DNA of 43,763 bases from Gemmatimonadota bacterium (GTDB lineage Bacteria > Gemmatimonadota > Gemmatimonadetes > Gemmatimonadales > GWC2-71-9): assembly GCA_003223415.1 (NCBI GenBank), contig QHUY01000060.1:1-43763 (forward strand), read 5' to 3'. Shown piece by piece: positions 9,122 to 18,229 of the stretch (the first letter of the stretch is position 1; the number at the start of each line of letters is the position of its first letter). Both the position numbers and the translations under genes were made by a program. The notes beneath the pieces were generated by a model. That model searched no databases and was not told the origin of the DNA. It was given only the letters and a program-made list of their open reading frames with translations.

Positions 9122-10327
9122 TCAGCCGGACTCTTCGGGGCGGTCGAGGGAGATTGCCCGCACCCCACCGGGCCGCACCGCCACCCGCTCCACCCGCGTC
9201 GCACTCGCCGCCAGCACGTCGAACTCGAGGCCCTTGTAGAAGAAGCGCCCGCCGGGCCGCGGGATCCGGCCGAGGGCCTGAATCAGCAGGCCGCCCACCG
9301 TTTGCGCGCCGCGGCTGTCGACCTTGACGCCGAACGCCTCCTCGAGCTTCGTGGCGGGGGCGCTGCCTTCCAGCTCCACGAGCCGCGGCGGCGGAGCCAC
9401 GCCTCCCTCGGGGGCGGGCTCGTCTCCCTCGAACACCTCGCGGACCAGCGCCCGCAGCAGGTCCTCGAACGTGACGAGGCCCGCGGTCCCACCGTACTCG
9501 TCGAGCACTACTGCCAGGCGCCCCTGCCCTCGCTGCATGGCGAGCATCAGCTCCGCGGCGTGCTGCGTGCCGGGCACGCGCAGGACCGCCCGCACCGGCA
9601 CGGGATCCTCGGGCTGCAGCTGCAGCAAGTCGAACGCGTGCGCGACCCCGACGATCTCGTCGAGCGAGCCGTGGTACACCGGATAACGACTGTACCCGGC
9701 CTGGGAGAACACGTGCGCCGCCTCCGCAGCCGCCATCCCTTCGAGGATCGCCACGATCGCCGTGCGTGGGGTCATGAGCTCGCGCACCGGCCGATCGGCG
9801 AACGCCAGCACTCCGGAGACGACCTCGATCTCGTCCGCCGCGGCCAGCGCGTCGGTGCCGGCGCTCGATAACACGGCGGCGAGCGCCGTGCGGGTCGACG
9901 GCTCGCGGCGCGGGATGAACGGCGCCAGGAGCCAGCCCGCCCACTCCATCCCCGGCACCGCGCGGGACACGATCGCTTCCGCCCAGCGGCGGCCCACGAC
10001 CCGGGGCACGAGATAGGCCGCGCTGACGAACAGGGGCACGATGACGGCCACGGTGAAGACGCCGAGGAAGGTCGCCGTGGTGCGGGCGAGCAGGGGTGGC
10101 ACGGCCCCGGCCGCGAGAATGATCCCCAGGGTCGTGAGCCCGTTCGCGGTGGCGAGCACCATGCCCGGGTTCTCGAGCAGCCGCACCGCCGCCGCCGCGC
10201 CGCGCAGTTTGTAGGACACCCAGCGCGTCAGCTCGATCTGGCTCACCGCGGCCGCCGCGACGCCGATGGCGGCGGCCGTGCCGGCGACCCCCAGCCCGAG
10301 GAACAGCAGCAGCAGCGGCGGAATCAC
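9122..10327 (-). CDS. CorC/HlyC family protein: DUF21, CBS pair, CorC_HlyC domain (copy 2)
   Basis: 401 aa membrane protein of the CNNM/CorC group, implicated in Mg2+/Co2+ export. I place the start at the GTG of IPPLLLLFLGLGVAG because it overlaps the upstream stop (GTGA); the 775 aa track ORF is mostly another frame. Layout: DUF21 membrane domain with about four helices (residues 1-150), CBS pair (about 180-310; VRELMTPRTAIVAI, SRYPVYHGSLDEIVG, AVVLDEYGGTAGLVTFEDLL), C-terminal CorC_HlyC domain (about 325-395; TVGGLLIQALGRIPRPG). It is a neighbouring paralogue of the gene just upstream. Confidence 0.93.
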   Translation of the reverse strand: MIPPLLLLFLGLGVAGTAAAIGVAAAAVSQIELTRWVSYKLRGAAAAVRLLENPGMVLATANGLTTLGIILAAGAVPPLLARTTATFLGVFTVAVIVPLFVSAAYLVPRVVGRRWAEAIVSRAVPGMEWAGWLLAPFIPRREPSTRTALAAVLSSAGTDALAAADEIEVVSGVLAFADRPVRELMTPRTAIVAILEGMAAAEAAHVFSQAGYSRYPVYHGSLDEIVGVAHAFDLLQLQPEDPVPVRAVLRVPGTQHAAELMLAMQRGQGRLAVVLDEYGGTAGLVTFEDLLRALVREVFEGDEPAPEGGVAPPPRLVELEGSAPATKLEEAFGVKVDSRGAQTVGGLLIQALGRIPRPGGRFFYKGLEFDVLAASATRVERVAVRPGGVRAISLDRPEESG

Positions 10328-11511
10328 GTCTGACGCTCGAACGAGACCCGGGTGACGCGGCGCCGATCCACGCGCTCGACCACCACCCGGAAGCCGTCGA
10401 GAGTGAGCTCTTCGCCCGCGCGCGGCACGCGCCCCAGCACCGTGTAGATGAGCCCGCCGACGGTGGAGACGTCCGGGTGTTCGAAGGAGCGGCCCAGGGC
10501 CGCCGAGAGTTCGGCCAGACCCGCGCGCCCGTCCACCCAGAAGCGCTCCCCCTCTTGCCGGATGGCCGGGGCGGCGTCGAGGTCGTGCTCGTCGCGGATC
10601 TCGCCCACGATCTCCTCGAGCACGTCCTGCAGCGTAATCAGGCCGGAGGTGCCGCCGAACTCGTCCACCACGATGGCCATGTGCGACGGGCCCCGCTGGA
10701 AGTCCCGGAGCTGAGCGTCCAGCGTCTTGGTTTCCGGCACGATCGCGGCCGGTCGCACCAGCTCCTGCCAGCGCCGCTCGCGCTCGCCGGCCGGAAGGCC
10801 CATCACGAGCGGGACCAGGTCCTTGACGTACAGGATGCCCACCAGGTTGTCTGGGGTGCCGTCGTACACCGGGAGGCGCGTGTGCTCCCGGCTGCGGAAC
10901 ACATCGAGCACCTCGTCGCGTGACGCGGAGACGTCCACCCCCACCATGTCGAGCCGCGGCGTCATCACCTCGTCCACGGTGGCGTCGGCGAGCGTAAAGA
11001 CCCCGAGCAGCATCTCGCGCTGCGACGGGCCGAGGTCCGGCCGTAGCGGTTGCGGCGTGGAGACGAGACCGTGGAGGCCGCGGTCCGCCCAGGCGAGCAG
11101 CACCAGCAGGGGGCCGAACGGCGCCAGGGTGCGTCGCGCGAGCGGCAGTGCGTCCTCGGCGAGCTCGGGCGCCACGCGCGCGACGCTGCGGGGCAGCGCG
11201 TCCCCGACGACGAAGAGGAGCAGCGAGGCGATCGCCAGCGTCCCCAGCCCCACGACGAGCGGCCGTTGCCACCAGCCCAGCGCGTGGGCGGCCGCCACCG
11301 CGCCGAGCACGAGCAGCGCGAGCCGCGCCACGTAGAGGGCGCGGTGCAGCGGCACCCGTCCCCGCGCGGCCGCCGGCGGCGCATCGCCGAGGGTGTGGAG
11401 GGCCTCGCCTACGGCGGCCTCCTCTCCCAGCGCCAGGAGGCCGGCCCACAGCACGGCGGCGACCGCGGCGACCACGCCGAACCAGGTGAGCAGGGCCTCG
11501 CCCAGCCTCAT
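10324..11511 (-). CDS. CorC/HlyC family protein with CBS pair (copy 1)
   Basis: 395 aa from MRLGEALLTWFG; this ATG overlaps the ybeY stop (ATGA), which decides it over the longer track start. The N-terminal part has several hydrophobic helices of a divergent DUF21 region. It is followed by a CBS pair (VDEVMTPRLDMVGVDV, TRLPVYDGTPDNLVGILYVKDL, AIVVDEFGGTSGLITLQDVLEEIVGEI) and a CorC_HlyC domain (STVGGLIYTVLGRVPRAGEE). The soluble part resembles proteobacterial CorC, often encoded next to ybeY, so this copy probably represents the conserved ybeY-corC pair. It may act in Mg2+/Co2+ export. Confidence 0.94.
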   Translation of the reverse strand: MRLGEALLTWFGVVAAVAAVLWAGLLALGEEAAVGEALHTLGDAPPAAARGRVPLHRALYVARLALLVLGAVAAAHALGWWQRPLVVGLGTLAIASLLLFVVGDALPRSVARVAPELAEDALPLARRTLAPFGPLLVLLAWADRGLHGLVSTPQPLRPDLGPSQREMLLGVFTLADATVDEVMTPRLDMVGVDVSASRDEVLDVFRSREHTRLPVYDGTPDNLVGILYVKDLVPLVMGLPAGERERRWQELVRPAAIVPETKTLDAQLRDFQRGPSHMAIVVDEFGGTSGLITLQDVLEEIVGEIRDEHDLDAAPAIRQEGERFWVDGRAGLAELSAALGRSFEHPDVSTVGGLIYTVLGRVPRAGEELTLDGFRVVVERVDRRRVTRVSFERQT

Positions 11512-11945
11512 CGCTTCCCTCCCAGCAGCCGGCGCACGTACCGCTCCTGCCGACGCCACATCACCGAGCGCGTGCGGCCCGGTCCGTCGGGATGGTCGTA
11601 GCCCAGTACGTGGAGCGTGCCGTGCACCGTCAGGCGGATCAACTCCTCACGCACCCTTCCCCCGTTGGTCACGAGTCGCCGGGCCACGGCGGGACAGATA
11701 TACACGTCCCCCAAGAGCGAGCCGTCGGGCTGCGGCAGGGCGAAGGCGATGACGTCGGTGAGCCGCCGCCGGCCGAAGGCGCGGGCGTTCAAGCGGCGCA
11801 TCGCGGCACCGTCGAGCATCGTCAGCTCGACGCGCGCGCGGCGCGCCCCCTCCCAGGCCAGCACCCGCCGGGCCGCGCGGGCGAGCAGCTGCTCAGCGGC
11901 CGGAGGTCGACTGGGTCGGCTGCCAGGCTTTCGTGATCCCGCCAC
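11508..11945 (-). CDS. ybeY: Endoribonuclease YbeY
   Basis: Metal-dependent single-strand RNase acting in 16S rRNA 3'-end maturation and 70S quality control. 145 aa with the zinc motif HGTLHVLGYDH (His108, His112, His118) and the conserved strand TDVIAFALPQPDGSLLGDVYI. The ATG at 11945 lies inside the end of the pgpH-like gene, a 53 bp overlap. The next internal candidate (GTG at Val28) would remove the first conserved helix, so I keep the long start. Its position after phoH and pgpH is a widely conserved arrangement. Confidence 0.95.
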   Translation of the reverse strand: MAGSRKPGSRPSRPPAAEQLLARAARRVLAWEGARRARVELTMLDGAAMRRLNARAFGRRRLTDVIAFALPQPDGSLLGDVYICPAVARRLVTNGGRVREELIRLTVHGTLHVLGYDHPDGPGRTRSVMWRRQERYVRRLLGGKR

Positions 11946-14073
11946 TGGACTCCGGGTAGTCGATGCGGTTGTGGTACATCCCCGTGAGCACGCGAATGAA
12001 CTCGGCCTTCACCTGGTCGAGCTGCCGTAGCGTCATGGGGGCCTCGTCGAGCTGCCCCGCCGCGAGCTTGGCCTTCACGATCTGCTCGATCGCCCCTTCG
12101 ATCTTCTCCCTCGTGAGGTCGTCGATCACCCGCAAGGCCGCCTCCACCGAATCGGCCAGCATGGTGATAGCGGTCTCCACGGAGCGCGGTGGCGGTCCGG
12201 GGTAGCGGAAGTCCTCGCGCTTGGGTGCCTCCCCCCCCTTCTTGGCGCGCTCGAAGAAGTACGTGATCTCGGTCGTCCCGTGATGCTCCGGGATGAACGC
12301 CGCGACGACGGCGGGCAGCTTCGCCTCCGCGGCGAGCTCGAGGCCGTAGGTGACGTGGCGCCTGATGATCTCCGCCGACTGGACCGGAGGGATGCGATCG
12401 TGCGGGTTGGCCCCACGCGCCTGGTTTTCGACGAAGTAACCCGCGTTGCCGAGCTTGCCGATGTCGTGATAGTAGCACCCGACCCGGCCCAGCAGGCCGT
12501 TGGCGCCGATGCGATTGCACGCCGCCTCCACCAGGTTGGCCATCGCAATGCTGTGTGCGTAGGTCCCCGGCGCCTCGAGCGACAGCCGGCGCAGCAGCGG
12601 GCGGCTCGGGTCGGACAGCTCGAGTAGCGTGAGATCGGTGGTGATGTGTGTGAACGATTCGGCCAGCGGCAACAGCAGGATCGCCAGCGACGCCGAGACG
12701 AGCCCGTTCGCCATGCCGAACGCGGCGGTCCACCCGATCTCGGTGATGCGCCAGCCGCCGGCGAGGCCGAGGGCGAGCGCCCCCGCGAGATAGCCCGCGC
12801 AGGTGATGAGGACCGCGGTGTAGAGGTTGCTGCGCCGCCGCAGCGTCCTGACCGAGAGCGCCGCGGTGACGCCCCCGGTCAGGCTCAAGAACAGCGCCGG
12901 CGTGTCGTGGAAGACCGGCTGGGTGCCGATCACTGCGGAGACGATCATCGCGCCGATCATGGAGACGCGGCCGTTGAACAGCACGGTCAGCATCATCGCC
13001 AGGAACGGCAGGGGGATGAGCTCGGGGTGGGTGATCGCCCGGGTACGGGCCACCGCGGCCGCGCCGAGCAGCGCCATGGCGAACAACAGCCCCACCAACG
13101 CCACCTGCCGCTGGTCGCCGTAGGTCTCACGGCGGTAGAACAGCATCAACACCCAGAACACCCCGAGAATCAGCGCGTCCCGGAAGATCGGTCCCACCAC
13201 CCCGCCCACCGAGCGGCTAGTCGCGGCCCCGCGGCGCGCCAGCTCGTTGTGCAACGCCACCAGCTTCTCGTAGGCGGGGCCGGAGACGATCTCCCGGGCC
13301 GCCACGATCCGTTCTCCCTGGCGCACGACGTACTTGCTGGGCTCGACGCTGCCGATCAGCTCGGTGCGGCGCCGCGCCGTCTCGGCCTCGTTGCGCGTCA
13401 GCGTCGGCCGGAAGAAGCGCCGGACCAGCTTGAGGTAGACGACATCGCCCACGCTCGAGCCCGGGTCCGGGTGCAGCACCCGCGAGCGCTGCAGGTATTG
13501 GTTGTAGGTGAGCACCTGGTCGCGCCCCACCGACAATTCGACGTTGCCGCGGCGCACGATCAGCTGAGCGGCCACCTCGCCTTGCACCCCGCCCTGAGCG
13601 GTGACGCCCTGCGCCAGCGTCTGCGTGAATAGGTCGTCCAAGGCGCGCTCCAACGCCCGGCGCTTGCCGCCCTTGCCGAGATAGGCGGCCTCGGCGGCGG
13701 TGATGGTGACGCCGTTGTCGCGCGCGGCGCGAACGAGGCCGGCCGCGCCCCTCTCCGCCGCCGCGCCCAAGGCGTCGAAGAAGGCGTGCATCGCGGTGGT
13801 GGCGCTGTCGTAGGCACGCTGCTGAAACTGATAGATCGGCTTCGCCGAGTTGGCCAGCTCTTCGGCCTCGCCTCTGATCTCCTCGTCCGTCTTGTTGACG
13901 ACGAAGTCGAACGGGGCGATCACGTCCCGGTCGGCGAGGACGCCGATCTTGAGCAGCGGCGCCAAGTCGGTGGCGCTCGAGGGGAAAGCAAGGTAGGCCA
14001 GCACCGCCAGGCCCAGCACCCAGGCCCACCGCGTGCCGTGGAAGCGTAGCTCCGCCGCTGAAGGGCGCCGCAT
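11893..14073 (-). CDS. pgpH: 7TM-HD membrane phosphohydrolase, PgpH/YqfF type
   Basis: 726 aa from MRRPSAAELRFHG; the ATG lies 1 bp past the phoH stop, so the 31 extra residues of the track ORF are dropped. Order: one N-terminal membrane helix, an extracytoplasmic 7TMR-HDED domain (about residues 45-290), a block of about seven helices (about 300-470), then a cytosolic HD domain (about 490-690). The HD domain holds TYAHSIAMANLVEAA, the metal motif YYHDIGK and PEHHGTTEITYFF. Characterised relatives hydrolyse cyclic di-AMP. Substrate here is inferred from the family; no c-di-AMP synthase is in the window. Confidence 0.93.
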   Translation of the reverse strand: MRRPSAAELRFHGTRWAWVLGLAVLAYLAFPSSATDLAPLLKIGVLADRDVIAPFDFVVNKTDEEIRGEAEELANSAKPIYQFQQRAYDSATTAMHAFFDALGAAAERGAAGLVRAARDNGVTITAAEAAYLGKGGKRRALERALDDLFTQTLAQGVTAQGGVQGEVAAQLIVRRGNVELSVGRDQVLTYNQYLQRSRVLHPDPGSSVGDVVYLKLVRRFFRPTLTRNEAETARRRTELIGSVEPSKYVVRQGERIVAAREIVSGPAYEKLVALHNELARRGAATSRSVGGVVGPIFRDALILGVFWVLMLFYRRETYGDQRQVALVGLLFAMALLGAAAVARTRAITHPELIPLPFLAMMLTVLFNGRVSMIGAMIVSAVIGTQPVFHDTPALFLSLTGGVTAALSVRTLRRRSNLYTAVLITCAGYLAGALALGLAGGWRITEIGWTAAFGMANGLVSASLAILLLPLAESFTHITTDLTLLELSDPSRPLLRRLSLEAPGTYAHSIAMANLVEAACNRIGANGLLGRVGCYYHDIGKLGNAGYFVENQARGANPHDRIPPVQSAEIIRRHVTYGLELAAEAKLPAVVAAFIPEHHGTTEITYFFERAKKGGEAPKREDFRYPGPPPRSVETAITMLADSVEAALRVIDDLTREKIEGAIEQIVKAKLAAGQLDEAPMTLRQLDQVKAEFIRVLTGMYHNRIDYPESSGGITKAWQPTQSTSGR

Positions 14074-14074
14074 G

Positions 14075-15034
14075 TCAGCCCTGGGCGTCCTCGGCGTACG
14101 CACGGATGATGTCCCGCACCAGACGGTGCCGCACGACGTCGATGTCCGTGAGGTAACAGAACCCAATGCCCTCGATGCCCGGCAGGATCCGCTCGACCTG
14201 CAAGAGCCCCGAATCTTCGCGGTTGGCGAGGTCGATCTGGGTCTTGTCCCCGGTGATCACGGCGCGCGAGTTCACGCCCAGCCGGGTGAGAAACATCTTC
14301 ATCTGCATTCCGGTCGCGTTCTGCGCCTCGTCCAGGATCACGAACGCATCCGACAGGGTGCGACCCCGCATGTAGGCCAGCGGGGCGATCTCGATCGTGC
14401 GCGTCTCCAGGGCCTTCTGCACCCGGTCGCGCGGCATCATGTCCTCGAGTGCGTCGTATAGCGGGCGCAGGTAGGGATCCACCTTTTCCTGCAGGTCGCC
14501 AGGCAGGAAGCCCAGGCTCTCCCCCGCCTCGACCGCCGGGCGGGCGAGCATGATCCGCCGGACCCGTTTGCGCGCCAACGCGTCCACCGCCGCCGCCACC
14601 GCGAGATAGGTTTTCCCCGTGCCGGCCGGCCCGATCCCGATCACGATGTCGTTCTGCACGATGGACTGCAGGTACTCCCGTTGGCCCGTAGTCTTGGGCT
14701 GGATCACGCGCCGCAGGCCGGGCAGGATGATCTTCAGCTCCGTCCCCGCACCCTCCCCGACCAGGGCCCCCGCCTGCTCCTCCACCACCAGGCGTTCCAC
14801 GTCGTGGACGTCGAGCTGCTCACCCATGCGCGCCAGGTCCACCATCGCCTCGGCCACCGGCGTCGCGCGCTCCACGGCCGCCAGCGGCCCTTGCAGCGTC
14901 AGCGCGTCGCCCCGCAGCGACACGCGCACGCCCAGCCGCTTCGTGAGCTCGATCAAGTTGCCGTCGTTCACGCCCGCCAGGCAGAGGGGGTCGACGCCCT
15001 CGACCGTCAGGCGGTGGGTGATGTCGTCGCTCAT
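14075..15034 (-). CDS. phoH: PhoH-like ATPase
   Basis: 319 aa P-loop protein, probably an RNA-associated ATPase. An N-terminal KH-like segment (VNDGNLIELTKRLGVRV) precedes the PhoH domain with Walker A GPAGTGKT near residue 136, ARPAVEAGESLGFLPGD, and Walker B FVILDEAQN, then the sensor VITGDKTQID. The start overlaps the aspS stop (ATGA). The order phoH, pgpH, ybeY recurs across bacteria and suggests a joint role in RNA or ribosome quality control. Confidence 0.96.
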   Translation of the reverse strand: MSDDITHRLTVEGVDPLCLAGVNDGNLIELTKRLGVRVSLRGDALTLQGPLAAVERATPVAEAMVDLARMGEQLDVHDVERLVVEEQAGALVGEGAGTELKIILPGLRRVIQPKTTGQREYLQSIVQNDIVIGIGPAGTGKTYLAVAAAVDALARKRVRRIMLARPAVEAGESLGFLPGDLQEKVDPYLRPLYDALEDMMPRDRVQKALETRTIEIAPLAYMRGRTLSDAFVILDEAQNATGMQMKMFLTRLGVNSRAVITGDKTQIDLANREDSGLLQVERILPGIEGIGFCYLTDIDVVRHRLVRDIIRAYAEDAQG

Positions 15035-16794
15035 GCCGTTACCTGGATGTGGAGAGCCGCGAGGTCTTCCGGGCGCGCCGGCGCCGGCGCGCCTTCGAAG
15101 AGCGCCCGAGCGGCGGTCGTCTTGGGAAACGCGATCACGTCGCGCAGCGAGCCCGCTCCCGCAAGGAGCATCGCGACCCGGTCGAACCCCACGGCGAATC
15201 CGCCGTGCGGCGGCGCGCCCGCCGCCAGCGCCGTTAGCAGAAACCCGAACCGCGCCTCGGTCTCCTGCGGTGAGAGCCCGAGATGCCGGAAGACGGTGCG
15301 CTGGAGCGCCGGCTCGGTGATGCGGATCGAGCCCGAGCCAAGCTCGTGGCCGTTGTACACGGCGTCGTAATGCAGCGCGCGGCAGGCGAGCGGCTCGCGA
15401 TCGAGCTTGGCCACGTCCTCGGGGTGCGGCGCGGTAAATGGGTGATGCGCGAACACGGGCCGGCCCGTGCCCGGCTCGGACTCGAACAGCGGGAAGTCGA
15501 CGACCCAACAGAACGCGTGGGGTCGCGCCGGCGGCGGAGCGAGGCGGCGGATCAGTTCCTGGCGTACCTTGTCCAGCACCGGCGAGGTCACACGGTCGGG
15601 ACCCACGGTCATCAGCGCCGCGTCGCCGTCGCCCACGCCGAGCCGCCCCAGGGCCTCGAGGCTAAAGTGCTTGGCCACCGAGCCCGACAGCTGGTCGCCC
15701 TGGCGCTTCACCCAGGCGAGCCCGGCGCCGCCAAATTGCTTGGCCGTCTCGGCCAACTGATCCACATCCTTCCGCGACAGCGCGCCCCCGCCCTTGACGG
15801 CGAGCCCCCGTACCCGCGCGCCGTCTTTGTGCGCGGCGAAGAACGGCACCCCCAGCGACTCCACTTGCGCGGTCCAGTCGACGATCGCGAGCCCCTCGTA
15901 CCGCAAGTCCGGCTTATCGGTGCCGTAGCGCTCCATCGACTCCTGCCAGGTGATCCGGCGGAATGGCCGCTCGACGGCGTGCCCGGCTTCGTCCCATAAC
16001 GCCGTCAGGACCGCCTCCACGAAGCCCTGGACGTCCTCCGCTCCCACGAACGACGCTTCGAGGTCGATCTGCGTAAACTCGGGTTGCCGGTCGTAGCGCA
16101 GGTCTTCGTCGCGGAAGCAGCGCGCGAGCTGGAAATAACGGTCGAACCCCGACACCATCAGCAGCTGCTTGTAGATCTGCGGCGACTGCGGGAGCGCGTA
16201 GCACTCGCCCGGGTGCACCCGCGACGGCACCAGGTAGTCCCGCGCGCCCTCGGGGGTCGGTTTGGTGAGGATCGGGGTCTCGATCTCAAGGAACTCGAGG
16301 TCGGACAGGGTCTTCCGCGCCCGCTGCAACAGCCGGTGGCGGAGGATCAGATTCGCCTGCATCTCGGGACGGCGCAAGTCGAGGTGGCGGTACTTGAGCC
16401 GCAGTTCCTCGGCCGGGAGCTCTTCACTCTTGGCTCGCGCCACCGGGATTTCGGGAGTGACGGCCGAACCCACCTTCACGAGCTTGGTCGCGTGCACCTC
16501 GATGTCGCCCGTCGCGAGCTCCGGATTCTTCATGTCGGCTGGGCGTGCCACGACCTTGCCGAAGACCTCGACGACAGACTCCCCGGTCAGACCACTCGCA
16601 CTCCGCCGCACCTCCTCGGGAGCGTCCGGCCCGACGGCGACTTGCACGATCCCGGCGCGGTCCCGCAGGTCGATGAACACAATCCCGCCGAGGTCGCGGC
16701 GCCGGTGCACCCAACCCCCCAACTTCACCAGCTGCCCCACGTGCTCCGCCCGCAGCTCGCCGCAGCGATGGGTGCGCCTGGTCGTCCCACTCAC
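15031..16794 (-). CDS. aspS: Aspartyl-tRNA synthetase
   Basis: Class II synthetase charging tRNA-Asp. 587 aa with the full bacterial layout: OB-fold anticodon domain at the N-terminus (GGWVHRRRDLGGIVFIDLRD), class II core with EGARDYLVPSR and FQLARCFRDEDLRYDRQPEFTQID, the bacterial GAD insertion in the middle, and motif 3 GFDRVAMLLAG near the C-terminus. I choose the GTG at 16794, 5 bp after the upstream stop; the track start at 16821 lies inside that gene. Whether it is discriminating or also charges tRNA-Asn cannot be settled without knowing if the genome has gatCAB and asnS. Confidence 0.97.
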   Translation of the reverse strand: MSGTTRRTHRCGELRAEHVGQLVKLGGWVHRRRDLGGIVFIDLRDRAGIVQVAVGPDAPEEVRRSASGLTGESVVEVFGKVVARPADMKNPELATGDIEVHATKLVKVGSAVTPEIPVARAKSEELPAEELRLKYRHLDLRRPEMQANLILRHRLLQRARKTLSDLEFLEIETPILTKPTPEGARDYLVPSRVHPGECYALPQSPQIYKQLLMVSGFDRYFQLARCFRDEDLRYDRQPEFTQIDLEASFVGAEDVQGFVEAVLTALWDEAGHAVERPFRRITWQESMERYGTDKPDLRYEGLAIVDWTAQVESLGVPFFAAHKDGARVRGLAVKGGGALSRKDVDQLAETAKQFGGAGLAWVKRQGDQLSGSVAKHFSLEALGRLGVGDGDAALMTVGPDRVTSPVLDKVRQELIRRLAPPPARPHAFCWVVDFPLFESEPGTGRPVFAHHPFTAPHPEDVAKLDREPLACRALHYDAVYNGHELGSGSIRITEPALQRTVFRHLGLSPQETEARFGFLLTALAAGAPPHGGFAVGFDRVAMLLAGAGSLRDVIAFPKTTAARALFEGAPAPARPEDLAALHIQVTA

Positions 16795-16799
16795 CGTGT

Positions 16800-17255
16800 T
16801 TACGCTCCCTCCGCCGCGCACAGCGTGCGATAGAACTCTTCCGGTGTCCTGGCCGCGAGCAGCCGGGCGCGCAGCGGCTGCTGGCGCACCAGCCGCGAGA
16901 TCCTGCTCAGCGCCTTCACGTGCGCCCCGGCCAGTGACTCTGGCCCAGCCAGCAGGAAAAACAGCCGCACCGGCTCGCCATCGATTGTCTCATAGGGTAC
17001 CGGCCGCTCGGTCGTGCCTGCCACCACGGCCAGCGAGCTCAACCCGGGGGTCCTGCCGTGCGGCACCGCCACTCCGTAGCCGATGCCCGTCGGGAACTGC
17101 CGCTCCCGCTCGAGAATGGCTCCCAGGACCTCAGCGGCCGCGCTGCCGTTGTTGGCCACCGCCAAGTCCACGAGCTCGCGCAGCACCCCCTCCTTGTCGG
17201 ACGCCTTGAGGGGGACGCGGATACGTTCCGGTGTCAGCAGCTCGGACAGACGCAC
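16800..17255 (-). CDS. PTS EIIA type-2 (PtsN-like) phosphocarrier
   Basis: 151 aa single-domain EIIA of the fructose/mannitol/PtsN group. Phosphorylatable His66 lies in GYGVAVPHGRTPG; SLAVVAG and EPVRLFFLLAGPE follow the usual core strands. No HPr, EI or sugar permease gene is nearby, so a regulatory role like PtsN(EIIA-Ntr) is more likely than sugar uptake; this is inference. GTG start at 17255, first gene of the long leftward run and divergent from the outer-membrane gene. Confidence 0.93.
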   Translation of the reverse strand: MRLSELLTPERIRVPLKASDKEGVLRELVDLAVANNGSAAAEVLGAILERERQFPTGIGYGVAVPHGRTPGLSSLAVVAGTTERPVPYETIDGEPVRLFFLLAGPESLAGAHVKALSRISRLVRQQPLRARLLAARTPEEFYRTLCAAEGA

Positions 17256-17305
17256 GCTTGGCCCAAGTGGTGTAAGCGATTGAATCTAGTTAAGTTGAGC
17301 CAGCA
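17256..17305. promoter_or_regulatory. Divergent intergenic region with likely promoters both ways
   Basis: A 50 bp gap between the divergent EIIA and outer-membrane genes. It is noticeably AT-richer than its surroundings (TTGAATCTAGTTAAGTTGAG), which in this genome suggests promoter DNA. I cannot assign -35/-10 boxes with confidence, and the short gap means any two promoters would overlap. Confidence 0.45.
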
Positions 17306-18229
17306 ATGCTACATCGCTACCTGAGCTTCGCTGCCTGCGCCTGGCCCGGCCTCTGGCCGCTCCGCCTGCCCGCCCAGCAAACGGCCGGCGCCGAGTTGTG
17401 GCGACTCGCGGCAGCCACCGTGCCTGTGCCCCTCGCCCTGGCGACGGGGGGGGCGGCGGCGTTCTGGAACCCCGCCCAGCGTGACGACGGCGCTCGTGCG
17501 CTCCTCGGGATCGACGCGATCCAGACGCCCGAAGCCGTCGGTGCCTCGGGCTTCCTAGGCGCGCTGCGGATGCGGTTCGGCGGTGCGGGGGGTGGGGGGG
17601 GTCGAGTGGGGCTGGTGTACGGACGCATGCAGCTCGGCGGGCTGGTCCGAACCTACGTCAGTCCCGATCCCGACCAGGGCACCATTCCCTTCTTCACGCA
17701 CAGCATCGGCGCTACCGGCGCGCTCGAGCGCGGGGGCACCACGCTGGGCGCAACCGCAGGCTACCACGAGACCCGGCTGGATCGGACGGACGTAGGGCAA
17801 TGGACGCTCGACGCCGGGCTCGATCACCGCATCAACGACGTGCTGCGGGTCGCCGCCGCCACGCACTTTCTCTCACACGCTTCCAGCAGCGACGCGACGC
17901 AGGACATCTACGCTGGCCTCGAGTACCGCGTGTTCCGCGGGCCGCTGTGGAGCGGCGGATCGACAGCCACTATCCGGGCGCGCTACGGCGTTGCGGTCGC
18001 GCACGGCTTCGGTGCGGACCACCAGTTCGGTGGCGGGATCGACTTCGGCGACCCATTCGCCTTTGACCTGCTCGTGGCGCGGGACGGGGGGTACGCGGGG
18101 GCGACATGGCGGGCCGTCGCAGGCCTGCGGGTCGGCATCGGCCGCTACCGCGTGAGCTTCGCGCGCGACGGTGGCGTGAGCGACCTTGGCTCGGCATTCC
18201 GCGTTGGCCTGGAGACCCGGCTACGGTGA
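17306..18229 (+). CDS. Probable outer-membrane beta-barrel protein, hypothetical
   Basis: 307 aa. An N-terminal signal-like hydrophobic stretch ends around LPAQQ. After that the sequence is rich in Gly and in alternating hydrophobic/polar short strands (GRVGLVYGRMQLGGLV, GGTTLGATAGYHETRL, TATIRARYGVAVAHGF, RVGIGRYRVSFARDGG). It ends in Arg after RVGLETRL, a beta-strand-like C-terminus, though not with a canonical terminal Phe. The pattern recalls PorV/FadL-like or UPF0164-type barrels, but I do not recognise the family. ATG at 17306; its end overlaps rlmN (GTGA). Confidence 0.8.
   Translation: MLHRYLSFAACAWPGLWPLRLPAQQTAGAELWRLAAATVPVPLALATGGAAAFWNPAQRDDGARALLGIDAIQTPEAVGASGFLGALRMRFGGAGGGGGRVGLVYGRMQLGGLVRTYVSPDPDQGTIPFFTHSIGATGALERGGTTLGATAGYHETRLDRTDVGQWTLDAGLDHRINDVLRVAAATHFLSHASSSDATQDIYAGLEYRVFRGPLWSGGSTATIRARYGVAVAHGFGADHQFGGGIDFGDPFAFDLLVARDGGYAGATWRAVAGLRVGIGRYRVSFARDGGVSDLGSAFRVGLETRLR

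Noticed and set aside
9122-11449. 775 aa minus ORF as a giant fusion protein
   Set aside because: The first 374 residues are another frame of the upstream CorC gene; the real start is the GTG at 10327.
17306-18229. Assigning the outer-membrane-type protein to a named porin or type IX secretion family
   Set aside because: Only general beta-barrel features are visible; no diagnostic motif.
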